Assembly (NCBI GenBank): GCA_025757985.1
Contig: CP107210.1
Span: forward strand, 248,001-312,000
DNA: 64,000 bases
Source of the DNA: Oscillospiraceae bacterium
Lineage (GTDB): Bacteria; Bacillota; Clostridia; Oscillospirales; Ruminococcaceae
Direction: 5' to 3'
A program made the translations under genes and the position numbers. This document shows positions 36,489-45,459 of this stretch, one piece after another (positions within the stretch are counted from its first letter, which is position 1; each line of letters begins with the position of its first letter). The notes beneath the pieces were generated by a model. It was not told the origin of the DNA. It worked only from the letters and a program-made list of their open reading frames with translations, and did not search any database.

Positions 36489-37007
36489 TTACTTGCCCAG
36501 GGCCTTGCGGACATCGGCCAGGTAGTCGGTGCCATCGATCAGGCAGATAAAGTTCAGCGGGTCGATCTCGCGGACTTTCTTGCCGTCAATATAGGTGGCC
36601 CAGTAACGCACGGCGAACTCGCCGGTACCGTTCTCCGGGGTAGCCGGGGCAACAGTACCGGGGGTGTGCGTCTTAGGGATAACCACCAGAATATGCTTGA
36701 TGGCGCGAATCTGCACAGCAGCCGCAACAGGGTCTTCATCCTGCACAGCATAGCGCAGGTCGATGTTGTGGCGGCGGGGCTCGCTCAGGCGTACAGCCTG
36801 CTCGGTCATAGTGCGGTAGTTCAGCGTCATGCTCATGGCATCAAAGTGGCCCAGAATGACTGCATCGACATTGCCCGCGATGCCCGCACCGCTGATGCTC
36901 TGGGTCAGCGCGGTAAGGTTCGGCAGCGTGGCCTGTGCCATGCCGGCGTACTCGGTGTTGTCCTCATAGACGGCCCAGTTGATGGTAGACTGATCTACTC
37001 TCGGCAT
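36489..37007 (-). CDS. Major tail tube protein
   Basis: 172 aa. Begins MPRVDQSTINWAVYEDNTEYAGMAQATLPNLTALTQSISGAGIAGNVDAVILGHFDAMSMTLNYRTMTEQAVRL and ends with ADVRKALGK, matching the FII-type tube protein of P2/Mu-like contractile phages. Immediately after the sheath gene. Forms the inner tube that penetrates the envelope. 36344-36488 holds no gene apart from an A/T-rich inverted sequence (CCCGGAGAG / CTCTCCGGG near 36358-36382), probably a terminator. Confidence 0.9.
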   Translation of the reverse strand: MPRVDQSTINWAVYEDNTEYAGMAQATLPNLTALTQSISGAGIAGNVDAVILGHFDAMSMTLNYRTMTEQAVRLSEPRRHNIDLRYAVQDEDPVAAAVQIRAIKHILVVIPKTHTPGTVAPATPENGTGEFAVRYWATYIDGKKVREIDPLNFICLIDGTDYLADVRKALGK

Positions 37008-37021
37008 TGTTTATTCCTCCT

Positions 37022-38446
37022 TTACGCGGCCAGAGCGCTGGTCACATAGCTGGAATCATACTCCAGAACGAAGTCGATTTCCTGTGCCGGGCTAGCCGGG
37101 GTCATGTAGACATGAATCTTGATGATGCCCGCCATCAGCTGGGTCACGGGGTTCTCGTCCTCACTGATCTCCACGCGGGCGCCCAGCAGGTAGCCGCTGC
37201 CCACAAGGCCGTTCAGCCAGATATTCACCGTGTCGGTGATGGTATCCAGCAGGCGGCGGTTCATGGGCTTGTCAAGGAACTGCCAGCAGGTGCGGATGAT
37301 GGTGTTCTGCACATAGGCGAACATACGCCCACACGGGATAAACATGTCCTTGGGGTCGGTGCTGGACGGATAGCATCCGGTGTAGTTGCCCCAGACTTTC
37401 CACGCTCCCATGAAGTTAAGCGCAGTCACGATGCCGCCGCCGTTCAGTGCGTTGGCCTGCTCAAAGGTCAGCACCACGGCGGTACCGTCGGCAAGGCACA
37501 GGCCGTCGATTTTTGCGTCCTTGTTGGACGGGCTCTCGTAGGGCACACCGGCATTGTCGGTGTCGGTGGCAGCCATGCGGCCAGCCACAATGCAGCTCAT
37601 GTGCAGCTTGCGGTCACCCAGCATAGCCATGGGCCAGCACACGATCTCGTTGGCATCGGTCATGCCCTTGTCGGCCTTGGTGGACACAGCGGCAGTGTAG
37701 CTGTTCGCGGTGGCGGTATCCAGATCGACCAGCGCCTTAGCGCCGAACATACCGTTGATGCCGCCCGCCTTGGTTGCCATCACGGCGGCAACCTCGCTCT
37801 CGCTGCTGTACTTCGGGGCAAGCAGCAGGTCGGGCACGGTGCCCACGGTGCTCATGCAGCTGTCAACCGCAGCAAAGCCACCGGCAACAACGGTCTTGGT
37901 GACCTTGCTGATATCCACCTTGTTGTAGGCGATGTTCAGCTTGGCGGCAGAATAGGCGCTGCCGCCCTCGATGGCCTCAACGACAAGGTTCTCCCCGCTG
38001 TAGTAGGCCTCGTAGTCGGTGCCCTTGGTCAGTGCGCTGCCGCTGGTGCTGGGCTTTACGACCAGCGAAGCATCATTGATGGCATCAATGGGCAGCAGCG
38101 CTTTGTGGTCGGTCAGGTTGATGTCGGCAGCAGTCACAGTTGCTTTCATCGTGGCGGGGTTCAGCATATTGCACAGGATGACGGGCTGACAGCCGAACAG
38201 CTGGAAGTGGGTATACATCACTTCGCACAGGTCATAGCTGGCAAAATCGTCACTATACCCCAGCGCCGCTTTTGCTTCGGCAAAGCTGGTGCAAAGCACG
38301 GGCAGGCCCAGCGCTGCGGCAGAATAATTGTCGGCAGACTGCACCGGGGCCGCGCCGACAACAAACGGGATGCCGCTGTCAGCAACGGACGGGGTGCTCA
38401 CGCCGGTAGCGGCCTGCGTGGTATACACGCCATGTTTCGTAGGCAT
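37022..38446 (-). CDS. Tail sheath protein
   Basis: 474 aa. TPSVADSGIPFVVGAAPVQSAD (N-terminus), TAYLVG-like internal loops and a C-terminus with LDTITDTVNIWLNGLVGSGYLLGARVEISEDENPVTQLMAGIIKIHVYMTPASPAQEIDFVLEYDSSYV are the sheath fold. It contracts to drive the tube. Good GGAGG before the ATG. Confidence 0.95.
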   Translation of the reverse strand: MPTKHGVYTTQAATGVSTPSVADSGIPFVVGAAPVQSADNYSAAALGLPVLCTSFAEAKAALGYSDDFASYDLCEVMYTHFQLFGCQPVILCNMLNPATMKATVTAADINLTDHKALLPIDAINDASLVVKPSTSGSALTKGTDYEAYYSGENLVVEAIEGGSAYSAAKLNIAYNKVDISKVTKTVVAGGFAAVDSCMSTVGTVPDLLLAPKYSSESEVAAVMATKAGGINGMFGAKALVDLDTATANSYTAAVSTKADKGMTDANEIVCWPMAMLGDRKLHMSCIVAGRMAATDTDNAGVPYESPSNKDAKIDGLCLADGTAVVLTFEQANALNGGGIVTALNFMGAWKVWGNYTGCYPSSTDPKDMFIPCGRMFAYVQNTIIRTCWQFLDKPMNRRLLDTITDTVNIWLNGLVGSGYLLGARVEISEDENPVTQLMAGIIKIHVYMTPASPAQEIDFVLEYDSSYVTSALAA

Positions 38447-38458
38447 AGGTTTTCCTCC

Positions 38459-38725
38459 TTAAAATTTCCGGGTCAGCTGCCGCCGCGTTTCGTACAGCAG
38501 ATTGCCCGGTGTTTTGATTTTGATGCGGTCTTGGGCAAGCGTCTTGCTCGTCACGATCAGCCGCGCTATCAACGGGTACTTCTCAATGGCAGCAGTGGCG
38601 GTTTTCAAAGCCTGTTCCTTGCTGCCCATGTAGATGGTTCCGTACTGGATGACCCCCACAATGGTCGGGCCAAGATAGACGCAGAACGCATCCTCAACGG
38701 TCATGGTCTGGGGTTTGGTTCCCAT
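38459..38725 (-). CDS. Hypothetical tail-module protein
   Basis: 88 aa. Start at 38725 has GGGAGG 8 bases before; a longer ORF start at 38761 is inside the previous gene. Small mixed alpha/beta protein (VEDAFCVYLGPTIVGVIQYGTIYMGSKEQALKTATAAIEKYPLIARLIVTSKTL). Small genes in this position before sheath genes are common; function unknown. Confidence 0.75.
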   Translation of the reverse strand: MGTKPQTMTVEDAFCVYLGPTIVGVIQYGTIYMGSKEQALKTATAAIEKYPLIARLIVTSKTLAQDRIKIKTPGNLLYETRRQLTRKF

Positions 38726-39210
38726 GGGCTTACCTCCCTCTGGACAGGCGGCAGGATCCATTCTGTCGCCATCTCTCCGATGTAGTAGGGCGCTGTGTCA
38801 TCCAGATACATCAGCCGTTCCAGCCCCGCCGTGGTGTCCAGCGTAAACTGGTGGCCGATGACGACCTGCTTCAGCAGCGCAATGCGCAGCCGCTCCATAA
38901 GGTTCAAAAGCATCAACGAGCCTTCTTCCTCGTTGGGGCTGTACACACAGAACACCGTGCGCAGCTTGGCCGTGGCGTGGATTCGTTCGCCCTGCGGCTG
39001 CAAGTCGTTTGTGGTCACGACTTGGTGGATGATGTACGGCGCTTTCTTCTTGGCACTGCCGGAATCGGGCAGCCGCATTTTATACACCTCCGCCGCCCTC
39101 ATGGCAGGGGCTTCGGCATCGTTTTCCTGCTGACGAGCAGGCAGCAGCAGATCCTTCACCGCATCGCGGGTAAACTCTGTCAGCCTGTCCAACAGAATCA
39201 GCGTAGTCAT
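38701..39210 (-). CDS. Putative tail terminator / completion protein
   Basis: 169 aa. RLTEFTRDAVKDLLL, then PYIIHQVVTTNDLQPQGERIHATAKLRTVFCVYSPNEEEGSLMLLNLMERLRIALLKQVVIG, a pattern seen in tail terminator or tail-completion proteins of Clostridial prophages. Placed between a gpZ-like gene and the sheath, where the terminator is expected. Overlaps the next gene by 25 bases. Confidence 0.7.
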   Translation of the reverse strand: MTTLILLDRLTEFTRDAVKDLLLPARQQENDAEAPAMRAAEVYKMRLPDSGSAKKKAPYIIHQVVTTNDLQPQGERIHATAKLRTVFCVYSPNEEEGSLMLLNLMERLRIALLKQVVIGHQFTLDTTAGLERLMYLDDTAPYYIGEMATEWILPPVQREVSPWEPNPRP

Positions 39211-39215
39211 TTACA

Positions 39216-39884
39216 TTACCTCCAGCCGTTCATCAGCGCCATGATCTCATGGTCAAGGCGTTCATCGAACTTCTTCCACGCTTCATCGGCGATGTTCTCG
39301 CGGACTTCCTCGTTTCCGACCATCTGCGGGATGGAAAGGCCCATCTTCTCGGTGATGCCATCGCCGCCGTTTCCCATTGTTGTGCCGTCACGTTCAAAAA
39401 TGCCCGTGTGAGTATTTTTCATCGTAGCAACAAAGCTCTCATCAATGAGGTACGGCGATGTATCCTTGAAAATGTGCGCCCGCGCCGTGATGCCGGGGTG
39501 CGCCATTTTCGTCTCGTTTTTGATAACGACAGGCACACGGCGGCTCGTATCGTATTTCGGAATCTTGGGGGTCGTTCCGTTGTAGCGATACAAGGGAATT
39601 TTCTTCCCGGCAAAGGTCACGGTAGCGGTCACGCTGCCGCTTGCGTAGGAATAGCGGCATTTGATGTTCTTGTCGGTCCGCAGGTTGGCACTGCTGATGT
39701 CGTATTTTTTCTGGACTTCCTTGACATAGCCACTGCGCATATTGCTCACAGCACGGCTCATGGCGCTTTTCACGGCCTTTTCGGTGCCGCCGGGTATACC
39801 CGCCAGCATCTTCTCGGCCCTGTCCAACGCACCGCCTGTAAGGTAGATGTTGATAGCGCCGTTGGACGCGGTAGAAACGCTCAT
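39216..39884 (-). CDS. Prophage minor tail protein Z-like
   Basis: 222 aa. EKAVKSAMSRAVSNMRSGYVKEVQKKYDISSANLR is the gpZ-type N-terminal region and GKKIPLYRYNG, KMAHPGITARAH and IFERDG follow in order. gpZ-like proteins act at the head-tail junction. Overlaps the upstream gene by 4 bases. Confidence 0.83.
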   Translation of the reverse strand: MSVSTASNGAINIYLTGGALDRAEKMLAGIPGGTEKAVKSAMSRAVSNMRSGYVKEVQKKYDISSANLRTDKNIKCRYSYASGSVTATVTFAGKKIPLYRYNGTTPKIPKYDTSRRVPVVIKNETKMAHPGITARAHIFKDTSPYLIDESFVATMKNTHTGIFERDGTTMGNGGDGITEKMGLSIPQMVGNEEVRENIADEAWKKFDERLDHEIMALMNGWR

Positions 39885-40246
39885 TCGTCCACATCCTCCA
39901 GTTCTACGCGCAGCATCCCCATCTCGCAGATGGACGATGCCACATAGTAATCATGGAAAAAGCTGCCGCCCTCGCGCTCGTTGATGCGGATACGGCAGCC
40001 TTTTTCGGGTTGATTGCCGCCCAGATCATCAAGTGCGCAGTGCATAACGCGGCTCACAAGGTACAGCCCCTGCGCATGGTCGCTCTGCAGCTGTCGGCGG
40101 TCACGCTCGTGCAGCCCGGTGATAACTACCGGGATATCCTCGTAGGTTTCGCCGTCATAAATGACCGTGTGGCGCTCGGCAAACTCGTCAAGGTTCAAAA
40201 AAACGCCATGCAGGTCATCCTGCACAGCGTCACGGAACCCGCTCAC
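39881..40246 (-). CDS. Head-tail joining protein (lambda FII-like, tentative)
   Basis: 121 aa. FRDAVQDDLHGVFLNLDEFAERHTVIYDGETYEDIPVVI begins like FII-type head-tail connectors of GpA-terminase phages (F.D.H-x-F-x-E-x-H-x-I-x-G). The order gpD, gpE, small protein, FII, Z matches lambda. Overlaps both neighbours by 4 bases. Confidence 0.7.
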   Translation of the reverse strand: MSGFRDAVQDDLHGVFLNLDEFAERHTVIYDGETYEDIPVVITGLHERDRRQLQSDHAQGLYLVSRVMHCALDDLGGNQPEKGCRIRINEREGGSFFHDYYVASSICEMGMLRVELEDVDE

Positions 40247-40677
40247 ACCACGGGCGCTTCAGCGCCCAGATCGGGGCCGTCCATAGGTTCGCCGGGGTAA
40301 ACCTCCTCGGCGCAGATTGCCTGAATCAGCGCGTCCTTGGTCTTCAGCGCCTTGGTGTCAATGCCCATGTCGGCGGCCATCTTCTTCAGATTGGCAACGG
40401 TCATGTCGGCAAGGTCTTCGGGCACCAGATGGGCGGCTGCGGGCTTTTCTGTGGCGTTCTCCTCGGCGGGGGTATCGTTATATTCCTGCTCGGCGGCAGC
40501 CTGTGCAGGGGCGGCGGCAGACGGCGAGGCGGGTGCGTCCACGATTTCGGCAATGCCCAGCCCAACCAGGCGGCCCGCCTCCATGCCGTCAACCTCGCAG
40601 GTTTCGCCCAGCATTACAGGCTTCACGCCGTACTTGGTGCGGTAACCGTAGCTGCCGCAGATGATTCTCACTTTCAT
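40243..40677 (-). CDS. Small head-module protein with HeH/LEM-like C-terminus
   Basis: 144 aa from 40677 (GGAAGGAG upstream). N-terminal beta part MKVRIICGSYGYRTKYGVKPVMLGETCEVDGMEAGRLVGLGIAEIV, a Pro/Ala-rich linker (about 55-95), then VPEDLADMTVANLKKMAADMGIDTKALKTKDALIQAI, a helix-extension-helix (HeH/SAP-like) motif. Position between capsid and joining protein suggests a capsid accessory or FI-type packaging helper. Confidence 0.72.
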   Translation of the reverse strand: MKVRIICGSYGYRTKYGVKPVMLGETCEVDGMEAGRLVGLGIAEIVDAPASPSAAAPAQAAAEQEYNDTPAEENATEKPAAAHLVPEDLADMTVANLKKMAADMGIDTKALKTKDALIQAICAEEVYPGEPMDGPDLGAEAPVV

Positions 40678-40694
40678 GGCGTACTCCTTCCGGC

Positions 40695-41783
40695 TTAGTC
40701 GATGACGCTCTCCATGTAAATCCACGGGGTGTAGTTCTTCGGGGCGGCCAGCGGGCGGCAGGCATAGCGCAGCTTACGCCGGTCGTTCGGCTGGTCCACA
40801 ATCAGCTTGGGAACGCGCTTTGCCACATAGGAGGTAAAGTCGGTCTGGCCGTAGTCCATCTGGGTAATCTTGCCGTACATCAGATGGCCGCAGCTGGGGG
40901 CGGTGATCTCCACGCTGGTTGCAGGGAAGAACTTGGCACTCTGGCCGTTCTCGTCCTCGTACTCCTCGTCCACACAGAACAGATCCAGATTGTGTCCGCC
41001 GAAGTTGAAGCGCCCGATATAGGTCACGCCGGGATAGCGGGTCAGCTGCTCGTTCACCGTGCCGGTGAGGATGCCACTGTTGCGGTCCAGCAGCTTCTGG
41101 AACTCGGCATTAGACTGGAGCCAGCTGTTCACATCAGCACCAATCAGCATATCCTCAGCGGGCAGACCGCGGCGGGTCAGCAGACGGCAGGCAGCGATGA
41201 CATCATTCTTGAAGTCGGCGTAGGTAGCACCGGCGGCGTTCCACTTCTTGGCGGGTGTGTACTTGTGTTCGGTGGCGGTATCGTAGAACTTCACGATCAG
41301 GGTATCGCCCTTGGTCTTGTCATCCAGATACTCCTGCATCGTGCAGCCGTTGTCGATCATGGTCTTAGCGCACATCCACTCCTCGCGGCGCTCAATGCGC
41401 AGATCCATGTCGCGCAAGTCATCCTGCAACAGACGAGCAGCGCGCTGGGCCTGGGTACTCTGGCTGTACAGTGCTTCACCGAAGCCGCGCTTGTTCAGTT
41501 CATCGGCGGTCAGCGGGCGGCTGGGCGCGATGAATGCGGGCTGGTACTCGTGGATTTCGTAGCCGCGGCGGTCCATCGGGATATCACCAACGCGCGGGGA
41601 CACGAAAGAGGCCATCTTGCGGTCGCCCTTGCGGTACTCGGTCAGAACCTTGTCGCTGGCAAACAGGTCACCGGCATCGGTCGGGAAATAGCGGTCACGG
41701 AAGAAATTGGCGCGGGGTACGATCTCCTCACCAATAGCCATCAGGGTGTAGGTTTCCAGCATATTCAAAGAAATTGCAGGCAT
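40695..41783 (-). CDS. Major capsid protein (lambda gpE family)
   Basis: 362 aa. Motifs include RANFFRDRYFP near the N-terminus, KMASFVSPRVGDIPMDRRGYEIHEYQPAFIAPSRPLTADELNKRGFGE, AQRAARLLQDDLRDMDLRIERREEWMCAKTMIDNGCTMQEY, and VDEEYEDENGQ. These are the gpE-type HK97-fold capsid signatures. Follows the gpD-like decoration gene as in lambda. Confidence 0.95.
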   Translation of the reverse strand: MPAISLNMLETYTLMAIGEEIVPRANFFRDRYFPTDAGDLFASDKVLTEYRKGDRKMASFVSPRVGDIPMDRRGYEIHEYQPAFIAPSRPLTADELNKRGFGEALYSQSTQAQRAARLLQDDLRDMDLRIERREEWMCAKTMIDNGCTMQEYLDDKTKGDTLIVKFYDTATEHKYTPAKKWNAAGATYADFKNDVIAACRLLTRRGLPAEDMLIGADVNSWLQSNAEFQKLLDRNSGILTGTVNEQLTRYPGVTYIGRFNFGGHNLDLFCVDEEYEDENGQSAKFFPATSVEITAPSCGHLMYGKITQMDYGQTDFTSYVAKRVPKLIVDQPNDRRKLRYACRPLAAPKNYTPWIYMESVID

Positions 41784-41797
41784 TGTTGTGTCCTCCT

Positions 41798-42211
41798 TTA
41801 CATCGGCGATGCAGCCTTAAAGACAATGCCCGCATCGCGCAGGGCATCCTTGTCGGCCTCTTTCATGGTGTAGCTGGAGGCCATCGTCAGCTTGTCGGGA
41901 TTGAAACAGCCAGCCAAATACACGGCCACGGTGGCATCTGCGGCGGTGCCGACCTCCACATCATCGCACAGGATGCAGTTGGCGGTCAGCGTCTCGGTAT
42001 CACCGCTGGCGGCGGTGCCCAGCACGACCAGCTTGTTGTCACCGGCAGTGCCGGTAGACTTTGCCAGCACCGTGCCACGGGTCAGCTTCAGGGTGCCGCT
42101 GGATGCCTTGCGGATCACACCCGCACCAATGACGATGTGCGGGTCGATGGCGGTCACGAGGCCGTCAACCTCGACCTCGCCCAGCTTCTTGCTCAGTTCC
42201 TTTTCAGCCAT
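41798..42211 (-). CDS. Head decoration protein (lambda gpD-like)
   Basis: 137 aa. GTLKLTRGTVLAKSTGTAGDNKLVVLGTAASGDTETLTANCILCDDVEVGTAADATVAVYLAGCFN matches the gpD trimer fold (G-x-LxRGTVLA, conserved LAG-x-FN-x-D). Stabilises the expanded capsid. Overlaps the protease gene by 8 bases. Confidence 0.92.
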   Translation of the reverse strand: MAEKELSKKLGEVEVDGLVTAIDPHIVIGAGVIRKASSGTLKLTRGTVLAKSTGTAGDNKLVVLGTAASGDTETLTANCILCDDVEVGTAADATVAVYLAGCFNPDKLTMASSYTMKEADKDALRDAGIVFKAASPM

Positions 42212-43478
42212 TGTTCTTGCCCTCCTTGTTGGTTTCGGGGTGCAGCAGCGCTTTCACGCTCTGGCGGGCTGCTGCCATCTTCTCGGCAGGGGTCAGCTCG
42301 GCGGGGGTGCCCTCCGGGCTGCCCTCGGCGCTTTCGCCGGGTACAGCGCTCACGCTCTGGGTGCCGCTCTGCTGGTTGTCAATGCCCAGCGCGGTCAGGA
42401 AATCGCGGCCCTGCTGGGTGGCCTGCTTCGCTGCACGGAACGCCAGTTCACGGGCATCACAGGCGGTTGCGCCATACTTGGCCTCGTGGACCATCTCGGC
42501 GTTGAACAGGCCTGCGATCTGGTCGATTTCTTCCAGCCGGTGGCGTTCAGCGCTTACGGCGGCATCGACTGCGGCCTGCGGGTTCTCCACGGCGGGCGCG
42601 GGGGTCTGGGCACCATTGGTTTCGTTTGCCATAGGGGTTTGTCCTCCTTCGTTGGTGTTGGCGGGTTCTACCGCCGTTTTTGTATTTGCAGCAGCGGGCG
42701 CCACGGGGGCGGGCGCTTTTGCCAAAGGGATATTGTCGGGCAGCTTCACGCCGGGCATCAGCCGCAGCGCGTGGCCATTGCAGGAAATCGTCTGGCTGTC
42801 GGCGCTGGCGGAAATCTCCAGCGGCTCGGCATCGTCCAGCAGTTCATCGGCAAAGCCTTTCTCCACGGCCTCTTTGCCGGTCATGTAGGTAGTGTCTGCC
42901 ATCATGTGCAGCAGCACTGTCTCGGAGAGCCCGGTCTTGCGCCTATAGATGGAGACCTGGCTCTTATCCCAGGCATCGTTGACATCGGCGGCCTTGCGCA
43001 GATCCTCGGCATTGTACGCGCCCCAGATGAACGACCAACACTTGTGGATCATCACAAGGCTTGAGGGATTCACTTTGACCGTGTCGCAGGCGCACATGAT
43101 AAGGCTGCCGCCGCTCATGGCAACACCATCCACAATGCAGGTCAGCTTTGCACCTTTGGCAGCCAAATCCCGCAGCTTGTTGTGGACCAGGATAGATACC
43201 CCGGCATTGCCGCCCAAGCTGTCCATGTGGATGGTAATATTGTCGCACCCGGAAATTCTGTTCAGATCGTCCAGAAATTCGCTCTCAATGATGTACTGGC
43301 CGGGGATGGGTTCACCCGTCCCCCAGTCCACGGGCTGTTCCTCGACAATCTCGCCGTACATGGTAATATCGGCGCTCTGGCCGTCCGTGGTTGCCATAGC
43401 GTAGCACGGGCGCTGGATGCTCACGGCGGCGGGCAGGTTATTCATCACCGCCACCGGGATTTTGCTGGCCTTCGCCAT
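42204..43478 (-). CDS. Head maturation protease (ClpP-type) with scaffold extension
   Basis: 424 aa from 43478 (AAGGAGGAG upstream). ClpP-like fold at about 20-210: HMDSLGGNAGVSILVHNKL, nucleophile Ser in GVAMSGGSLIMCA, His in SSLVMIHKCWSF and the Asp region TGKEAVEKGFADELL. After a Pro/Ala-rich linker (about 240-310) the C-terminus is helical and charged (AVDAAVSAERHRLEEIDQIAGLFN), a scaffold-like part comparable to lambda gpC/Nu3. Starts inside the portal gene. Confidence 0.93.
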   Translation of the reverse strand: MAKASKIPVAVMNNLPAAVSIQRPCYAMATTDGQSADITMYGEIVEEQPVDWGTGEPIPGQYIIESEFLDDLNRISGCDNITIHMDSLGGNAGVSILVHNKLRDLAAKGAKLTCIVDGVAMSGGSLIMCACDTVKVNPSSLVMIHKCWSFIWGAYNAEDLRKAADVNDAWDKSQVSIYRRKTGLSETVLLHMMADTTYMTGKEAVEKGFADELLDDAEPLEISASADSQTISCNGHALRLMPGVKLPDNIPLAKAPAPVAPAAANTKTAVEPANTNEGGQTPMANETNGAQTPAPAVENPQAAVDAAVSAERHRLEEIDQIAGLFNAEMVHEAKYGATACDARELAFRAAKQATQQGRDFLTALGIDNQQSGTQSVSAVPGESAEGSPEGTPAELTPAEKMAAARQSVKALLHPETNKEGKNNG

Positions 43479-45066
43479 CTTCGTCTCCTCCTTCAATCAT
43501 GCTTTTGGTGGTTTCTTCCACTTTTTCTACGCCGGCAGCTTTCAGCATTTCATTCTCACGCTTCAACTGCTCAACATTTTCCTCCCAGTCACCGCCGCCC
43601 AGTTCGCGGGCAACCTGCTCATGGGTGCGGAAACCATGATGTACTTGCAGGATAGCTGCCTCGACCTCTTTCTTGGGGTCAAGCGTACCCTGCACAGGGC
43701 CGATCCACCGCGCCCCGCACCATGCAGCGCGGAGCAACGGGTCATCAAAAAAGCCCGGCGCTTTGATACGCCCGCGGGCTACGGCCTCGGCCAACCAGAG
43801 TTCATACACCGGCTGGCAAAAGCCGTCCACCAGCCAGACCCGGCGCATCTTGTACGCCTCCCACGCTTCCAGCAGGGCGCCGCGGCTGGCGGAATAATTG
43901 CTGTTGAACTCTTTCAGCAGCACCTCGTAGGGCTGTTCAAGGCCGCTGCCCACCATCTTGCACATGGTTTTTACGAATGTATCAAACCCGGCTGTCGGTA
44001 CATTGGGGCTGCCAAACTTGATATCCTCGTCCGGGCCGAGGTGATAAACCTGACCGGGCCCCATCTCGTACTCATTGTCGCTGTGGCTGATGTTGTCGGT
44101 GTCGGGGTTTTCAACAGGCACACCGGCAATATCGCCGCCGCCCGCCTCATTGGTGGGGATAGCGGTCTTGTCGGTATCGGTCACGATCCACGCGGTAAAG
44201 AAGCTCTGCACCAGTGCGGCCATCAATTCGGATTCCGTGTAGCGCCGCAGCTGGAGCAGCATTTCAATGACCGGGGCCAGATACGGCACGCCGCGGTACT
44301 GGTCCGGGCGCTCGCTGTCCATGATGTGCAGGATGTTCGGCAGGCCAGTCTGCCTGCCCACGGCCTCAATGCGCTGCCACTTGGTTTGCTCCTGCGAAAT
44401 CTCGCGGGGGTAGGTGTTGCGCACCCAGTAGGCCACGGCAAGGCCGCTGCCGTCTACCTCCACGCCGTCATAGATTTTGTTGCCGTTGTTGGTGTTCTTG
44501 CCCTCGGTGATGTTTGCCCAACGGTTCATGACATCGCCGCAGGTGTCCGGGGTGCTGACGCGGTCAGCCTCCACCAGATGCAGCCGCAGCGTGTAGGGGT
44601 TCAGCTTTGTGGCTTGCTGCGCCCGCTTGATAAGGGCGAACACATCACCGCTCATCAGCCAGCTTTTCAAGGCCAGCTGCTGCAATCCGTAAAAGTTGTT
44701 CATGCCCAGCGCGTCACAGTTGCGGCGGTTCTCCGCCCACAATCGGAACTCGGCCTCCGTCTGGCTCTGCCACTTTTTGGCTGTTTCCGGGGTCAGTCCC
44801 AGCACATCGCGGTCAATGGCCGTTTTCAGCGTCAGGCCGGTGCCCACAACCTTGGTGCGGTTCGTGTTGATGGCGCTTGCCGCAATTGGGCTGCTCATAT
44901 ACAGCATGCGGCTGCGCTGGCGCAGTGTGGCGCTATTCTGGTTTATATCTTGGCTCGGCGAATTGCTGTCGGGCCTAAAACTGCGCGTGGCCCGCCGTGT
45001 AAGGCTGCCGCCGGCGTTGCTGTATCCGCTTGCCTGCGGTGCGCTGGGCTTTCTCATGTTGCTCAA
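43438..45066 (-). CDS. Portal protein (lambda gpB family)
   Basis: About 542 aa. Begins near NAGGSLTRRATRSFRPDSNSPSQDINQNSATLRQRSRMLY and carries AINTNRTKVVGTGL, ALKSWLMSGDVFAL, LHLVEADRVSTPD, ILHIMDSERPDQYRGVPYLAPVIEMLLQLRRYTESELMAALVQSFFTAWI and YEVLLKEFNSNYSASRGALLEAWE, all typical of lambda-type portals. The start is uncertain: TTG at 45066 sits 9 bases after GGAGG; TTG 45072 and ATG 45057 are alternatives. Confidence 0.94.
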   Translation of the reverse strand: MSNMRKPSAPQASGYSNAGGSLTRRATRSFRPDSNSPSQDINQNSATLRQRSRMLYMSSPIAASAINTNRTKVVGTGLTLKTAIDRDVLGLTPETAKKWQSQTEAEFRLWAENRRNCDALGMNNFYGLQQLALKSWLMSGDVFALIKRAQQATKLNPYTLRLHLVEADRVSTPDTCGDVMNRWANITEGKNTNNGNKIYDGVEVDGSGLAVAYWVRNTYPREISQEQTKWQRIEAVGRQTGLPNILHIMDSERPDQYRGVPYLAPVIEMLLQLRRYTESELMAALVQSFFTAWIVTDTDKTAIPTNEAGGGDIAGVPVENPDTDNISHSDNEYEMGPGQVYHLGPDEDIKFGSPNVPTAGFDTFVKTMCKMVGSGLEQPYEVLLKEFNSNYSASRGALLEAWEAYKMRRVWLVDGFCQPVYELWLAEAVARGRIKAPGFFDDPLLRAAWCGARWIGPVQGTLDPKKEVEAAILQVHHGFRTHEQVARELGGGDWEENVEQLKRENEMLKAAGVEKVEETTKSMIEGGDEDGEGQQNPGGGDE

Positions 45067-45196
45067 GTACAATCGCCTCCGTAATTTTCAAACTAAGCGG
45101 GCAGACGGAAAAGAAAAGGAGTAGTGAAAGAAACCATCGCCCGCGGTAAAGGCCGCCGTTATAGCTTGGGGAGCGGCCAGTACCCAAAGTAGGGTG

Positions 45197-45451
45197 TCAC
45201 CAATCGCGCGGGATCACGCCGAACGCCTTGCGGGCGCTCTGGCCGTTCAGCAGCGCGGTCAGTTCCTCGACTTTCCGCTCGGCATCTTCAATTTCATCGC
45301 TGAGCGTGTCAAGGTCGAATCTGGTGAGTTCGCGGTCATCCAGCCGGTAGCTTTTTGCGCGGCTGTTTACCAGCGCATTGTAGGCATCATACAGATTGTC
45401 CAGCCTTTCGGTGTGGAATTTCAGCCGCTTTTCAATCATCGTTCTGTCCAT
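45197..45451 (-). CDS. Head-tail connector (gpW-like)
   Basis: 84 aa from 45451 (GAGGGTCATT upstream). Helical, charged: MIEKRLKFHTERLDNLYDAYNALVNSRAKSYRLDDRELTRFDLDTLSDEIEDAERKVEELTALL. This is the small gpW-like/DUF6148 protein always found between TerL and portal in such phages; in lambda gpW closes the filled head. Confidence 0.82.
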   Translation of the reverse strand: MDRTMIEKRLKFHTERLDNLYDAYNALVNSRAKSYRLDDRELTRFDLDTLSDEIEDAERKVEELTALLNGQSARKAFGVIPRDW

Positions 45452-45459
45452 AATGACCC